This document shows positions 38,651 through 47,131 of a stretch of 64,000 nt of DNA, in pieces; the stretch's first letter is position 1; each line of letters starts with the position of its first letter. The stretch covers positions 710,001-774,000 of the forward strand of contig NZ_CP023449.1 of NCBI RefSeq assembly GCF_002355275.1. Direction: 5' to 3'. The DNA is from Rhizorhabdus dicambivorans (GTDB lineage Bacteria; Pseudomonadota; Alphaproteobacteria; Sphingomonadales; Sphingomonadaceae). The notes under the pieces are model-generated. The model searched no databases. It was not told where the DNA came from and saw only the letters and a list, made by a program, of their open reading frames with translations. The position numbers and the translations under genes were made by a program.

Positions 38651-39831
38651 TGGCGAAGGCGCGCATTGCCGGCGTCGGCATGATACCGTTCGCCAAGCCC
38701 GGGCAGAGCGCGGATTGGGACGTCATGGCCGAGCATGCGATCCGCCTGGCGCTCGCCGACGCCGGTCTGCACTATGCGGATATCCAGCAGGCCTATGCTG
38801 GTTATGTCTATGCCGACTCGACCGCCGGCCAGTCGGCGCTCTATCGTGTCGGCTGCACCGGCGTCCCGATCTTCAACGTCAACAATAATTGTTCGACCGG
38901 CTCGACCGCGCTCTATCTGGCGCGCGAGATGGTCGAAAGCGGCGTTGCCGATTGTGTCCTCGCCGTCGGCTTCGAACAGATGATGCCGGGCGCGCTTGGC
39001 ATGGTGTTCCAGGATCGCAAGCGGACGCTGGACCATCATCTGACCCGCCAGGTCGAAATCCAGGGCTGGGATGAGACGGCGCCGCTGGTCGCGCAGCAGT
39101 TCGGCGGCGCGGGCGTCGAATATCAACAGCGCTTCGGCACAGCCGATGAGGTGTTCGGCATGATTTCGGTCAAGGCGCGCCGCCATGCCGCCAACAACCC
39201 GCTCGCCATGCTGCGCGCGACGATCACGCTCGACGAGGTGATGCAGTCCCCGCATCTCTACGGCCCGCTCACCCGCTACCAAGCCTGTCCGCCGACCTGC
39301 GGGGCAGCCGCGGCAGTGCTGGTGTCGCCGGCCTTCGCCGGGAAGCATGGCCTGGCCGCCCCCGTCGAGATCGTCGCGCAGGCGATGACGACCGATTATG
39401 CCGAAAGCTTGGCGCGCCGCTCGATGATGTCGCTCGTCGGCTATGACATGACCCGCGCCGCCGCATGCCAGGTGTACGAGCGCGCGGGCCTCGGCGCGGA
39501 CGATATCGATGTCGTCGAACTGCACGACTGCTTCACGTCGAACGAGCTGATCAGTTACGAAGCGCTGGGCCTGTGTTCCGAAGGCGGCGCCGAGGCCTAT
39601 ATCCGCGACGGGCGAAACAGCTATGGCGGCGACCATGTCACCAACCCTTCGGGCGGGCTGCTGTCGAAGGGGCATCCGCTCGGGGCTACCGGCCTTGCGC
39701 AATGCCATGAGCTTATCCACCAGCTTCGCGGCACGGCCGGGGCGCGGCAGATCGATGGCGCGCGCTTCGGCCTGCAGCACAATCTTGGCCTCGGCGGCGC
39801 CTGCGTCGTCACGCTCTACGGGAGGGTGTGA
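38650..39831 (+). CDS. SCP-x-like thiolase
   Basis: 393 residues. The nucleophile Cys is near residue 81 (NNNCSTGSTALYLARE). HDCFTSNELISYEALGLC and NPSGGLLSKGHPLGATGLAQC are characteristic of the sterol-carrier-protein-X subgroup rather than standard acetyl-CoA thiolases. It would cleave a branched-chain or ring-derived 3-oxoacyl-CoA. Start and previous stop overlap (TGATG). Confidence 0.9.
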   Translation: MAKARIAGVGMIPFAKPGQSADWDVMAEHAIRLALADAGLHYADIQQAYAGYVYADSTAGQSALYRVGCTGVPIFNVNNNCSTGSTALYLAREMVESGVADCVLAVGFEQMMPGALGMVFQDRKRTLDHHLTRQVEIQGWDETAPLVAQQFGGAGVEYQQRFGTADEVFGMISVKARRHAANNPLAMLRATITLDEVMQSPHLYGPLTRYQACPPTCGAAAAVLVSPAFAGKHGLAAPVEIVAQAMTTDYAESLARRSMMSLVGYDMTRAAACQVYERAGLGADDIDVVELHDCFTSNELISYEALGLCSEGGAEAYIRDGRNSYGGDHVTNPSGGLLSKGHPLGATGLAQCHELIHQLRGTAGARQIDGARFGLQHNLGLGGACVVTLYGRV

Positions 39832-40667
39832 TGCACGGTGCGGGCAGCTTGGCCGGCAAGGTGGCGATCATCTCCGGTTCGGGCCGGGGAATTGGACGGG
39901 CGGTGGCGTTCAGGCTCGCATCGGAAGGCGCCGCGGTTGTCGTCAACGATCTCGACCCCGCCTGCGCTGCGGAAACCGTGACGGCGATCGAAGCGGCGAG
40001 GGGGCGGGCTATAGCCTGCGCCGGCGACGTCACGGACGGGGATTTCGGGGAGCGCTTCGTGGCCGCCGCGATCGAGACGTTCGGCGGTCTCGACATCATC
40101 GTCAACAATGCCGGTTATACTCGCGACGGGGTCATCCACAAGCAGAGCGACGAGCAATTCCAGGTCATGCTCGACGTACATGTGACCGCGCCCTTCCGCA
40201 TCCTGCGGGCCGCCGCGGAACCCTGGCGCGCGATGGCCAGGAAGGACGCCGCAGAGAAGCGGGAGGTCATCCGCAAGGTCGTCAACATTTCCTCCATGGC
40301 AGGCACCCATGGCAATGCCGGTCAGGTCAATTACAGCGCGGCGAAGGCCGCTATCGTCGGCATGACCAAGACTCTCGCTAAGGAATGGGGACGGCTGAAG
40401 GTCTGCGTGAACTGCGTCGCCTTCGGGCTCATCGAGACGCGTCTGACCAGGCCCAGTGGCGACCCCGAAGCAACCATCATAATCGACGGCCGGGAAATCC
40501 GTGCTGGCGTGCCCGCCGCGCTGCTCGACACGCTGAAGGCGGTGGTGCCGCTGGGGCGCGCCGGCACGCCCGAGGAGGCGGCCGGCAGCGTCTATTTCTT
40601 CTGCTCGCCGGACAGCGACTATGTGTCGGGCGAGGTGCTCGTCGTGGGCGGCGGCGCAAGTCTATGA
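39831..40667 (+). CDS. short-chain dehydrogenase/reductase
   Basis: 278 residues. NAD(P) motif SGSGRGIG, NNAGYTRDG, catalytic Ser in NISSMAGTHG and Tyr/Lys in YSAAKAAIVG. The tail ending SPDSDYVSGEVLVVGGG is standard. Likely oxidises the 3-hydroxyacyl-CoA before the thiolase (inference from order). ATG overlaps the thiolase stop and follows GGGAGGG. Confidence 0.92.
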   Translation: MHGAGSLAGKVAIISGSGRGIGRAVAFRLASEGAAVVVNDLDPACAAETVTAIEAARGRAIACAGDVTDGDFGERFVAAAIETFGGLDIIVNNAGYTRDGVIHKQSDEQFQVMLDVHVTAPFRILRAAAEPWRAMARKDAAEKREVIRKVVNISSMAGTHGNAGQVNYSAAKAAIVGMTKTLAKEWGRLKVCVNCVAFGLIETRLTRPSGDPEATIIIDGREIRAGVPAALLDTLKAVVPLGRAGTPEEAAGSVYFFCSPDSDYVSGEVLVVGGGASL

Positions 40668-40686
40668 CCGCAATGAGAGTGAATCG

Positions 40687-42183
40687 ATGACCCATGAGAG
40701 CTTCGGCGCGGTATTGAAAAGCCACGCGGCGGCGAGCCCGGACACCATCGCCCTATCCTATGGCGAAGACCGCCTGACCTGGCGCGAACTCGACCTCTGT
40801 TCGGACAGCCGGGCGGCGACGTTACTGGCGCGCGGCATCGGCCACGACGATCTGGCCGCGATCGCATTACCCAATGGTACGGCACACCATGTGTGGACAT
40901 TCGGCGCATGGAAGGCGGGAGCGACGCCTTGTATTCTGCCTTACCGGCTGCCGGCGACGGAATTCACAGGCATCTTGGACGTCGCGCGGCCCCGCGTGAT
41001 CGTCGGGGCCGCGACATTGCCGCACGGCACGGCAACGCCGATCGCGGGCGATGCGCCCCTGGAAACGGCGCCCGCCACGCTCGGGAAGCATCCGCCGGCC
41101 AGCTATTGGAAGGCCGTCGCAAGCGGCGGTTCTACCGGCCGCCCGAAGATCATCGTCGATCATGCGCCAGCCAGCCTCTGCCCATATATCGCCCAGCTTA
41201 TCGCGCTGATCGGTATGCCCGAAGGCGGCACGATATTGAATCCCGGGCCGCTCTACCATAACGCCCCGTTCCTTTTTTCCAACCTGGCCCTCGTCGCGGG
41301 AAATCGCGTCGTCGGCATGGAGCGGTTCGATGCCGAGCAATGGCTGCGGCTGGTCGAACGCGAGCGGGTCGAATGGTGCTGCCTTGTTCCGACGATGATG
41401 CAGCGCATCTGGGCCCTGCCGCCTGCGGTGCGCGACGCCTATGACCTGTCCTCGCTGAGGCGCGTCATCCACATGGCGGCAGCATGCCCGGTGTGGCTCA
41501 AACGAGCCTGGATCGACTGGCTCGGCCCCGAGCGGATCGTCGAGGCCTACGCCGGCACCGAGGCGACAGGCACCCTCATCACCGGGGCCGAATGGCTGCT
41601 CAAGCCCGGATCGGTCGGGCAGGTCGCACCGGATACGATCACCATCCGCAATGCGCGTGGTGAGCTCTGTCCGCCCGGCGAAGTCGGTGAAGTCTTCCTT
41701 CTCGCGGCCTCGGCCGCCCGTTTTCACTATATCGGCGCGACACCGCGGCTCGATGCCGGGGGGCGTATGTCGCTGGGCGATCTGGGACATGTCGACGCGG
41801 ACGGCTACCTGTTCCTCGCCGACCGGCGGACCGACCTGATCATTCGCGGGGGCGCGAACATCTACCCGGCCGAGATCGAAGCTGCGCTCGACGAACATCC
41901 CGCGGTCGCGAGCTCGGTCGTCATCGGCCTGCCTTGCGAAGAATTCGGTCATCGGGTGCATGCAATTCTGGAGGTTCGCCAGGATGTGCCCGCCATTGCG
42001 GATGTCCATGCCTTCATCGCTGATCGGCTCGCTCCCTATAAACGTCCTGAGAGCTACGAGGTCGTGCAAATGCAATTGCGTGACGAAGCCGGCAAGGTCC
42101 GGCGCACCGCTTTACGTGACGAGCGGCTAGAGTGGCTTGCGGCGGGGAAATCCTTCCAGCACCCACCCTCTTATTCAGCCTAG
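40687..42183 (+). CDS. AMP-dependent acyl-CoA synthetase/ligase
   Basis: 498 residues. The phosphate-binding loop reads SGGSTGRPKII (usual TSGTTGxPK), then EAYAGTEATG, DLGHVDADGYLFLADRRTDLIIRGGANIYPAEIE, and KVRRTALRDE near the end. It activates a carboxylic acid with ATP and CoA; the amidase product is an obvious candidate substrate. Fifth gene of the MFS operon, 19 nt after the SDR. Confidence 0.92.
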   Translation: MTHESFGAVLKSHAAASPDTIALSYGEDRLTWRELDLCSDSRAATLLARGIGHDDLAAIALPNGTAHHVWTFGAWKAGATPCILPYRLPATEFTGILDVARPRVIVGAATLPHGTATPIAGDAPLETAPATLGKHPPASYWKAVASGGSTGRPKIIVDHAPASLCPYIAQLIALIGMPEGGTILNPGPLYHNAPFLFSNLALVAGNRVVGMERFDAEQWLRLVERERVEWCCLVPTMMQRIWALPPAVRDAYDLSSLRRVIHMAAACPVWLKRAWIDWLGPERIVEAYAGTEATGTLITGAEWLLKPGSVGQVAPDTITIRNARGELCPPGEVGEVFLLAASAARFHYIGATPRLDAGGRMSLGDLGHVDADGYLFLADRRTDLIIRGGANIYPAEIEAALDEHPAVASSVVIGLPCEEFGHRVHAILEVRQDVPAIADVHAFIADRLAPYKRPESYEVVQMQLRDEAGKVRRTALRDERLEWLAAGKSFQHPPSYSA

Positions 42184-42285
42184 GCTATTGCTGGCGCCTT
42201 GAGCGGTGCACTATAGAAATTGGCAGGGGTCAACAAACCGTTGTCCGCGTTAAAGCTGGCAGCAGAAGGCCAAGAGCAGGTGGGT

Positions 42286-43032
42286 ATGACAAGGAAATCC
42301 CGGGCGGAGCGGAAACTGGATATCGCCGATGCGCCACATCACGCTCGTCTCGAGGCGCTGAAGTGCATTGCCGGTGCACTGGCAAAGGTGGTGCGCGCCG
42401 ACACCGAGGTTATCGTGCATGATCTGCGCCGGCCGGAAGCGTCGATCGCCAGAATCGTCAACGGTCACATCAGCAATAGGCGGGAAGGGCAGCCCATTCT
42501 CTCCAGCCTTTCCGGCGATCTCGCTTTCGATGCGGTGATCCACGATGCCGCTGTTGGGGAACCCAACGAGACCCGTTTGATCGACAGCTACGAAACCAGG
42601 ACGCGGGAGGGCAAGACCTTGGCGTCCTCTTCGGTGATCTTTTTCGACGAGGCGGGACAGCCGGCTGCGGCGCTGTGCATGAACGTCGATCCGCAACCCT
42701 TCGATCAAATCCAGTCCGCTTTGGACAGCCTCGTGCGCCGTCCCAAATTGCCAAAGGCTACCTCCTCGGAGCCCACGGTCGACACGCTCGTGACCGACAT
42801 CATCACGAGTGCGCTGCAGGTGTTCAATGCGCCTGTGTCCAGACTCTCCAAACGCGAGAAGATCGCTGCCGTCGCGACCATGCATGAGCGAGGCCTGTTC
42901 TCGCTTCGTGGCTCCGCCGAGATGGCCGCGGAGGCGTTGGGGACGACCAAGTTCACCATCTACAATTATCTCGACGAGATTAAGCAGAGTCGAACGGTCG
43001 GGACCGACGACACGCCCGACTCTCTGGGCTAG
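42286..43032 (+). CDS. YheO/DauR-type transcriptional regulator (PAS-like + HTH)
   Basis: 248 residues. The N-terminal YheO-like PAS domain (LKCIAGALAKVVRADTEVIVHDLRRPE, then ASIARIVNGHISNRREG) is followed by a C-terminal HTH_22 domain (KREKIAAVATMHERGLFSLRGSAEMAAEALGTTKFTIYNYLDEI). DauR, which controls D-arginine use in Pseudomonas, has this architecture. The start is uncertain: ATG 42286 is preferred over an upstream TTG at 42220. It sits between the acyl-CoA ligase operon and the second TonB receptor and could regulate either. Confidence 0.86.
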   Translation: MTRKSRAERKLDIADAPHHARLEALKCIAGALAKVVRADTEVIVHDLRRPEASIARIVNGHISNRREGQPILSSLSGDLAFDAVIHDAAVGEPNETRLIDSYETRTREGKTLASSSVIFFDEAGQPAAALCMNVDPQPFDQIQSALDSLVRRPKLPKATSSEPTVDTLVTDIITSALQVFNAPVSRLSKREKIAAVATMHERGLFSLRGSAEMAAEALGTTKFTIYNYLDEIKQSRTVGTDDTPDSLG

Positions 43033-43121
43033 AGCTTCTTGCTACAACGGGACGCGACCTGCTTCGGGCTGGCGAGAGCCGATCGACCCGGGAGGCTATC
43101 AGGGCGTAGCCCGACCGGTAG

Positions 43122-43289
43122 CGCTCCGAAGCCCGCAAAACCGGATATTTTCTACCGGAGGGCGGTTCGCGGCCTCCCATCGGCCGGAACAATCTCGTCC
43201 GCAATCAGGGTGGCATCGTCGCCATCGGCGAAGAAGGTGCCTGGCCGTCAATCGAGACCATCGCCGCCTGCCTAACCAGTGCAAGATGA
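43122..43289 (+). pseudogene. gene remnant (3' fragment)
   Basis: An open stretch of 55 codons between stop codons, without a start, reads like the C-terminus of a real protein: GYFLPEGGSRPPIGRNNL then QGGIVAIGEEGAWPSIETIA. The family is not recognised. It suggests a deletion next to the YheO-type regulator. Confidence 0.35.
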
Positions 43290-43296
43290 CAGACTA

Positions 43297-43330
43297 TTGA
43301 CAGGCGACACATTTTGTTGAATATTTCAAC
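43297..43330 (+). promoter_or_regulatory. promoter and operator of the second TonB receptor
   Basis: A -35 TTGACA (43297-43302) is followed after 17-18 nt by an AT-rich -10-like AATATT. The palindrome GTTGAA-TAT-TTCAAC (43316-43330) covers that -10, as a repressor operator would. The YheO-type or another local regulator is the candidate binder. Confidence 0.5.
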
Positions 43331-43404
43331 GAATAGTTGTTAACCGCCACGCATTCTGAAAGCAGAGGCGGCGGGTGTCGCCATCAAGCATTGGGGGATA
43401 TGTT

Positions 43405-45684
43405 ATGGGTTCGATCGACCGCCGCGTCTTCAGGGCCGCGCTTTCCGCTTCCGCAGCTTTTCTTACCCTTCCCGCTGGCGCGTACGCACAAGAGCCGCAG
43501 GCGGCCGATACGGTCGCCTCTGCGGGCGATATCGTCGTTACCGCGCAGAAGCGGGAACAGCGCCTGATCGACGTTCCTGTCGCTATAAGCGTGCTTCCGG
43601 CCGAATCCCTGGCAAGGCTGAACGTCAGCCGCCTTTCCGACTATTATGACCGCATTCCCGGACTGCAATATTCGGGTCAGCTGGTCTCGAACATCTCGCT
43701 TCGCGGAATCAGCGCGGGCAGCGGAACATCGCCCACCGTTGCCATCCTGGTCGACGATGTCCAGTTCGGGGGCACGACCGGCGCCGGCCAGCCCCCGCTG
43801 CCCGACTTCGACGCGAGTGCGCTGGGCCGCGTCGAGGTGCTCCATGGGCCGCAGGGTACGCTCTACGGCGCCGCGAGCCTCGGCGGCCTGATCAAATATG
43901 TCCTCAAGGAACCGCAGTTCGACAGCTTTTCGGGCCGCGTCGAGGCCGCGGGGACCAAGGTCGATGTGGGCGGCTCCGGCTATGCCTTGCGCGGCTCGAT
44001 CAACGTCCCGGTGACGGACTGGCTCGCCGCGACCGCCAGCGCATTCACGCGCGAGGATGCACCGTATCTCGACAATGCCAATGCGGGTGCCCTGAAGAAG
44101 AACAACGTCAACACCCGCAAGGTATGGGGCTTCAGGACGGCTGCGCTGATCCGCGCCACGGACAATCTGCGGATCACGGCCTCTGCCCTGTACCAGCATC
44201 AGAAGGCTCTCAACAGCGATCTGGCCGCTACCAGCGGCGGCGTGCCGGTATGCAATATCTGCGTCAACGGCCCCAATGCGACCACGGCGCCCACGACCTT
44301 CGATCCGGTTCTGGGCGATCTCACCATCAACACGCTCGATGCGCCCAACAGGATGAAGTTCCAGCTCTACACGGGTCGTGTGGAGTGGGATCTAGGCCCT
44401 GCGGCACTGACATCCATCAGCGCGTGGAGCCGCGCCGACAATGTGCTGCTCAGCGATGTGACACGGACATTCGGCCGGCTTCTGGCAAGATCGTACGGCG
44501 TCGCAACGCCGCCGACGGCTCAGATCTCCAACGCCACCAAGACGTCCAAATTCTCGCAGGAACTTCGCCTCGCCGGGAAGATGGATGCTGTCGAGTGGCT
44601 GGTCGGCGGCTTCTACACCGTCGAACATGCGGCGACGGACCAGACCATTTTCGCCTCCGGGACCGTCACCGGCACCCCATATGATGCCCTGGGGCCCGCC
44701 ACCTATCGGGAGTATGCCGGGTTCGGTGACCTTATCTGGCATGCTACCGACAAGCTCGACCTGCAGGTGGGCGGTCGCTACGCCAAGAACAAGCAGAACA
44801 ACGCGACGACCCTGGTTCTCGATGGACCCGTCGAAGGCGTATTTGGTACCTCCGGTACGGTCCGGGCCCGTTCCAAGGACAGTGCTTTCACCTGGCTCGT
44901 CTCGCCAAGCTACCATTTCTCGCCCGATATTCTTGGCTATGTCCGGGTGGCATCAGGCTATCGGCCTGGCGGGCCCAATATCGGATCGCCTCCCGGAAGG
45001 CCGGTGGCCTTCGATTCGGATAGCGTCATCAACTATGAAGTCGGGTTCAAGGGCAGGGTCCTGCCCGGTGTCCTGACCATCGATACCGCCTTGTTCCAAA
45101 TCGATTGGAAGGACATTCAGCTTCTGGGCACCGATCCCGTCACGTCGCTGAATTTCCAGGCGAACGGTGGCAAGGCGCGCAGCCGAGGGCTGGAGTTCGC
45201 GGCGGATCTCACACCCTGGCGCGGCATGTCGATCAACGGCAACTTCACCGTGACCGACGCGGAAATCACCGAGGATATCCTGACGATCCAGGGCGGAAGG
45301 GGCTTCCGCGGCCTGCCGGGCGACCGGCTCCCGTTCGTCGCCAAGTTCACGAGCAACCTGTCGGCGCAGCAGAGCTTCGATCTCACGGACGATTGGGAAA
45401 TGTATGTCGGGGGAACACTGACCTATGTCGGGAACCGCCTGGCGGGATTCCAGACCAACGATCCGGCTGCCACCCGGCCACGCATTCGTATTCCGGCCTA
45501 TACCACCCTCGATCTTCGTGCGGGTGTCACCTTTGATAAGAAGCTGAGCATCGCACCCTATATCCGCAACGTGTTCGACAAGCGTGGCGTTGCCGCAGCC
45601 AATAATGCCAATGGCGCGCGTACTCCCACCGCGCTGTTCATCAATCCGCGCACCTATGGCGTAGTGGCGAGCATCTCCTTTTAA
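43405..45684 (+). CDS. TonB-dependent outer-membrane receptor
   Basis: 759 residues. Signal peptide (AALSASAAFLTLPAGAYAQ), TonB-box-like GDIVVTAQKREQRLIDVPVA, plug motif VEVLHGPQGTLYGAASLGGLIKYVL, and a barrel ending RTYGVVASISF. Start at 43405 with GGGGGA upstream. Its plug is close to that of the receptor at 32452 (shared KREQRLIDVP and GGLIKY motifs). It is the probable uptake gate for the downstream 46-56 kb degradation cluster. Confidence 0.94.
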   Translation: MGSIDRRVFRAALSASAAFLTLPAGAYAQEPQAADTVASAGDIVVTAQKREQRLIDVPVAISVLPAESLARLNVSRLSDYYDRIPGLQYSGQLVSNISLRGISAGSGTSPTVAILVDDVQFGGTTGAGQPPLPDFDASALGRVEVLHGPQGTLYGAASLGGLIKYVLKEPQFDSFSGRVEAAGTKVDVGGSGYALRGSINVPVTDWLAATASAFTREDAPYLDNANAGALKKNNVNTRKVWGFRTAALIRATDNLRITASALYQHQKALNSDLAATSGGVPVCNICVNGPNATTAPTTFDPVLGDLTINTLDAPNRMKFQLYTGRVEWDLGPAALTSISAWSRADNVLLSDVTRTFGRLLARSYGVATPPTAQISNATKTSKFSQELRLAGKMDAVEWLVGGFYTVEHAATDQTIFASGTVTGTPYDALGPATYREYAGFGDLIWHATDKLDLQVGGRYAKNKQNNATTLVLDGPVEGVFGTSGTVRARSKDSAFTWLVSPSYHFSPDILGYVRVASGYRPGGPNIGSPPGRPVAFDSDSVINYEVGFKGRVLPGVLTIDTALFQIDWKDIQLLGTDPVTSLNFQANGGKARSRGLEFAADLTPWRGMSINGNFTVTDAEITEDILTIQGGRGFRGLPGDRLPFVAKFTSNLSAQQSFDLTDDWEMYVGGTLTYVGNRLAGFQTNDPAATRPRIRIPAYTTLDLRAGVTFDKKLSIAPYIRNVFDKRGVAAANNANGARTPTALFINPRTYGVVASISF

Positions 45685-45778
45685 GGGAGATCTCGCGTCC
45701 ACATAGAAGCGCCGTGATAGCCATGCTCTGGAAGGGACTGATCCCTTAGCAGTGCTTTGCTAGAGCCTGGCCGTTTGA

Positions 45779-45803
45779 GGCGGGAGCGCTTTGCGCTTCC
45801 GCC
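45779..45803. terminator. hairpin between convergent TonB receptor and cyclodeaminase-like gene
   Basis: GGCGGGAGCGC (45779-45789) pairs with GCGCTTCCGCC (45793-45803), one G-T wobble, loop TTT. It is nested in a wider imperfect repeat (AGAGCC at ~45762 and GGGCTCT at ~45814). No T tract follows. The rest of the 297-bp gap shows no gene. Confidence 0.45.
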
Positions 45804-45981
45804 GAAAGCGTGAATGGGCTCTATCGTTACCTCAATTCAGAGCCTGGATTCCGGTCAACCTCGCCGGGCGAAGACCCGTATCGAAGAACGCCCTTCGCGA
45901 CGTCATTTCGGCGCCGCCCTGTCTGTTCAGGACGAGCCAAGGGTCGTTCGGATATCGGATAAAGGGCACTCGCTCCAGGCT

Positions 45982-46959
45982 TCAGGATGCCGCAGCCTGC
46001 GCTTCCTGCATGGCGCGCGCGTTGATGTCGAGACGATCGACCGCGGCGAGATCCTGCACGATCAGGCCAAGCGACTTGTACAGCGTGATCTCGGACGGAT
46101 CGGTTCGCCCCCGAATCCGGCCGGCCAGGACTTCTCCGACCTCCCCTCTTATATGATCGCTGGAGATCGCGCCCGACGTCAGCGCCGAACGATATTCCGC
46201 GCCCGCCACCTCGACGGCGCGCCGGCTGTCGACGAACAGCTTGCCGCGCGCGACGAGCGCATCATCCACCTCACGTGGCCCGTCATAGCTGGAGCCGACG
46301 ATGTTCACATGAGCCCCGGCGCGCAGCCAGTCGCCGCGCAGCACTGGCTCGCTGGCACCCGATACGGTGCACACAATGTCTGCGGCAGCTGCCTCCCTGG
46401 GATCCTCGACGGCGGCGATGTCCAGCTTGGCCTCCCGACCGACCCGTTCCGCAAAGTCGGCTGCGCGGCCATGGTCACGCCCCCATACGAACACCCGCTC
46501 CAGCCGACGCACATGGGCGATGGCATGTACGTGGGTGTGGGCCTGCGTGCCGCATCCGAACAGACCAAGTGTTCGAGCATTCTCGCGGGCCAGGGCTTCC
46601 GTCGCGACGGCCGATGCACATGCCGTCCGGATCGCCGTTACGGCCTCCGCGTCGGCTATTGCCTTGACGTCACCCGTGCCGCCGTCGAAGAGGACCACCA
46701 GGCCACGGTGCCGCGATCGGCCCTCCCGCGATCCCTGCCGGATGACCGTGCCGAGCTTCGCTCCAAAATGCCCCGTGGCCGCCTCGCGGCCGGGCATCGA
46801 CGCGAACAGGATGCCATTTCCGATGCTCATGATTTCGCGCAGGGGCTGCGCCTCGCCCGACTGTGAGAAGGCTGACATCGCCGTCCGTATGGCGTCGATG
46901 CAGTCCTCATAGGTCAGCCAGTGAGCCACCTCTTCAGCGCGAAAAATCCTGCCTATCAT
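45982..46959 (-). CDS. ornithine cyclodeaminase / mu-crystallin family protein
   Basis: 325 residues. The NAD site is LGLFGCGTQAHTHVHAIAHVRRLERVFVWGRD. GHFGAKLGTVIRQGSR and GLVVLFDGGTGDVKAIAD mark the substrate-binding half, and VNIVGSSYDGPREVDDALVARG is typical. Members include ornithine cyclodeaminase, alanine dehydrogenase, ketimine reductases and DauB (D-arginine pathway). The ATG at 46959 follows GAGGAACTCGGGG. It is divergent from the hydrolase operon starting at 47132, so both may share regulation. Substrate unknown; an amino or imino acid is likely. Confidence 0.88.
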   Translation of the reverse strand: MIGRIFRAEEVAHWLTYEDCIDAIRTAMSAFSQSGEAQPLREIMSIGNGILFASMPGREAATGHFGAKLGTVIRQGSREGRSRHRGLVVLFDGGTGDVKAIADAEAVTAIRTACASAVATEALARENARTLGLFGCGTQAHTHVHAIAHVRRLERVFVWGRDHGRAADFAERVGREAKLDIAAVEDPREAAAADIVCTVSGASEPVLRGDWLRAGAHVNIVGSSYDGPREVDDALVARGKLFVDSRRAVEVAGAEYRSALTSGAISSDHIRGEVGEVLAGRIRGRTDPSEITLYKSLGLIVQDLAAVDRLDINARAMQEAQAAAS

Positions 46960-47131
46960 CCCCGAGTTCCTCTGGCTGGCCAGGAAAGGACCAGCGCGTT
47001 GACAAGACATGGATTTCCACTTACGTCAAATAAATGTCAGGGTACACCACTTAATGTTGAAAAAAGCGGATGGCGCAGGGCATTAAGTGCTGCCAGAAAT
47101 GGCATTCTCCAAGGCGGAGGCTCGAATTGTC

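Larger units (their letters stand above)
43033..43404. other. intergenic region with gene remnant and promoter
   Basis: 372 bp before the TonB receptor. It holds the 3' remnant of a lost gene (43122-43289) and then an AT-rich promoter segment with a palindrome (43297-43330). Otherwise nothing is recognisable. Confidence 0.45.
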
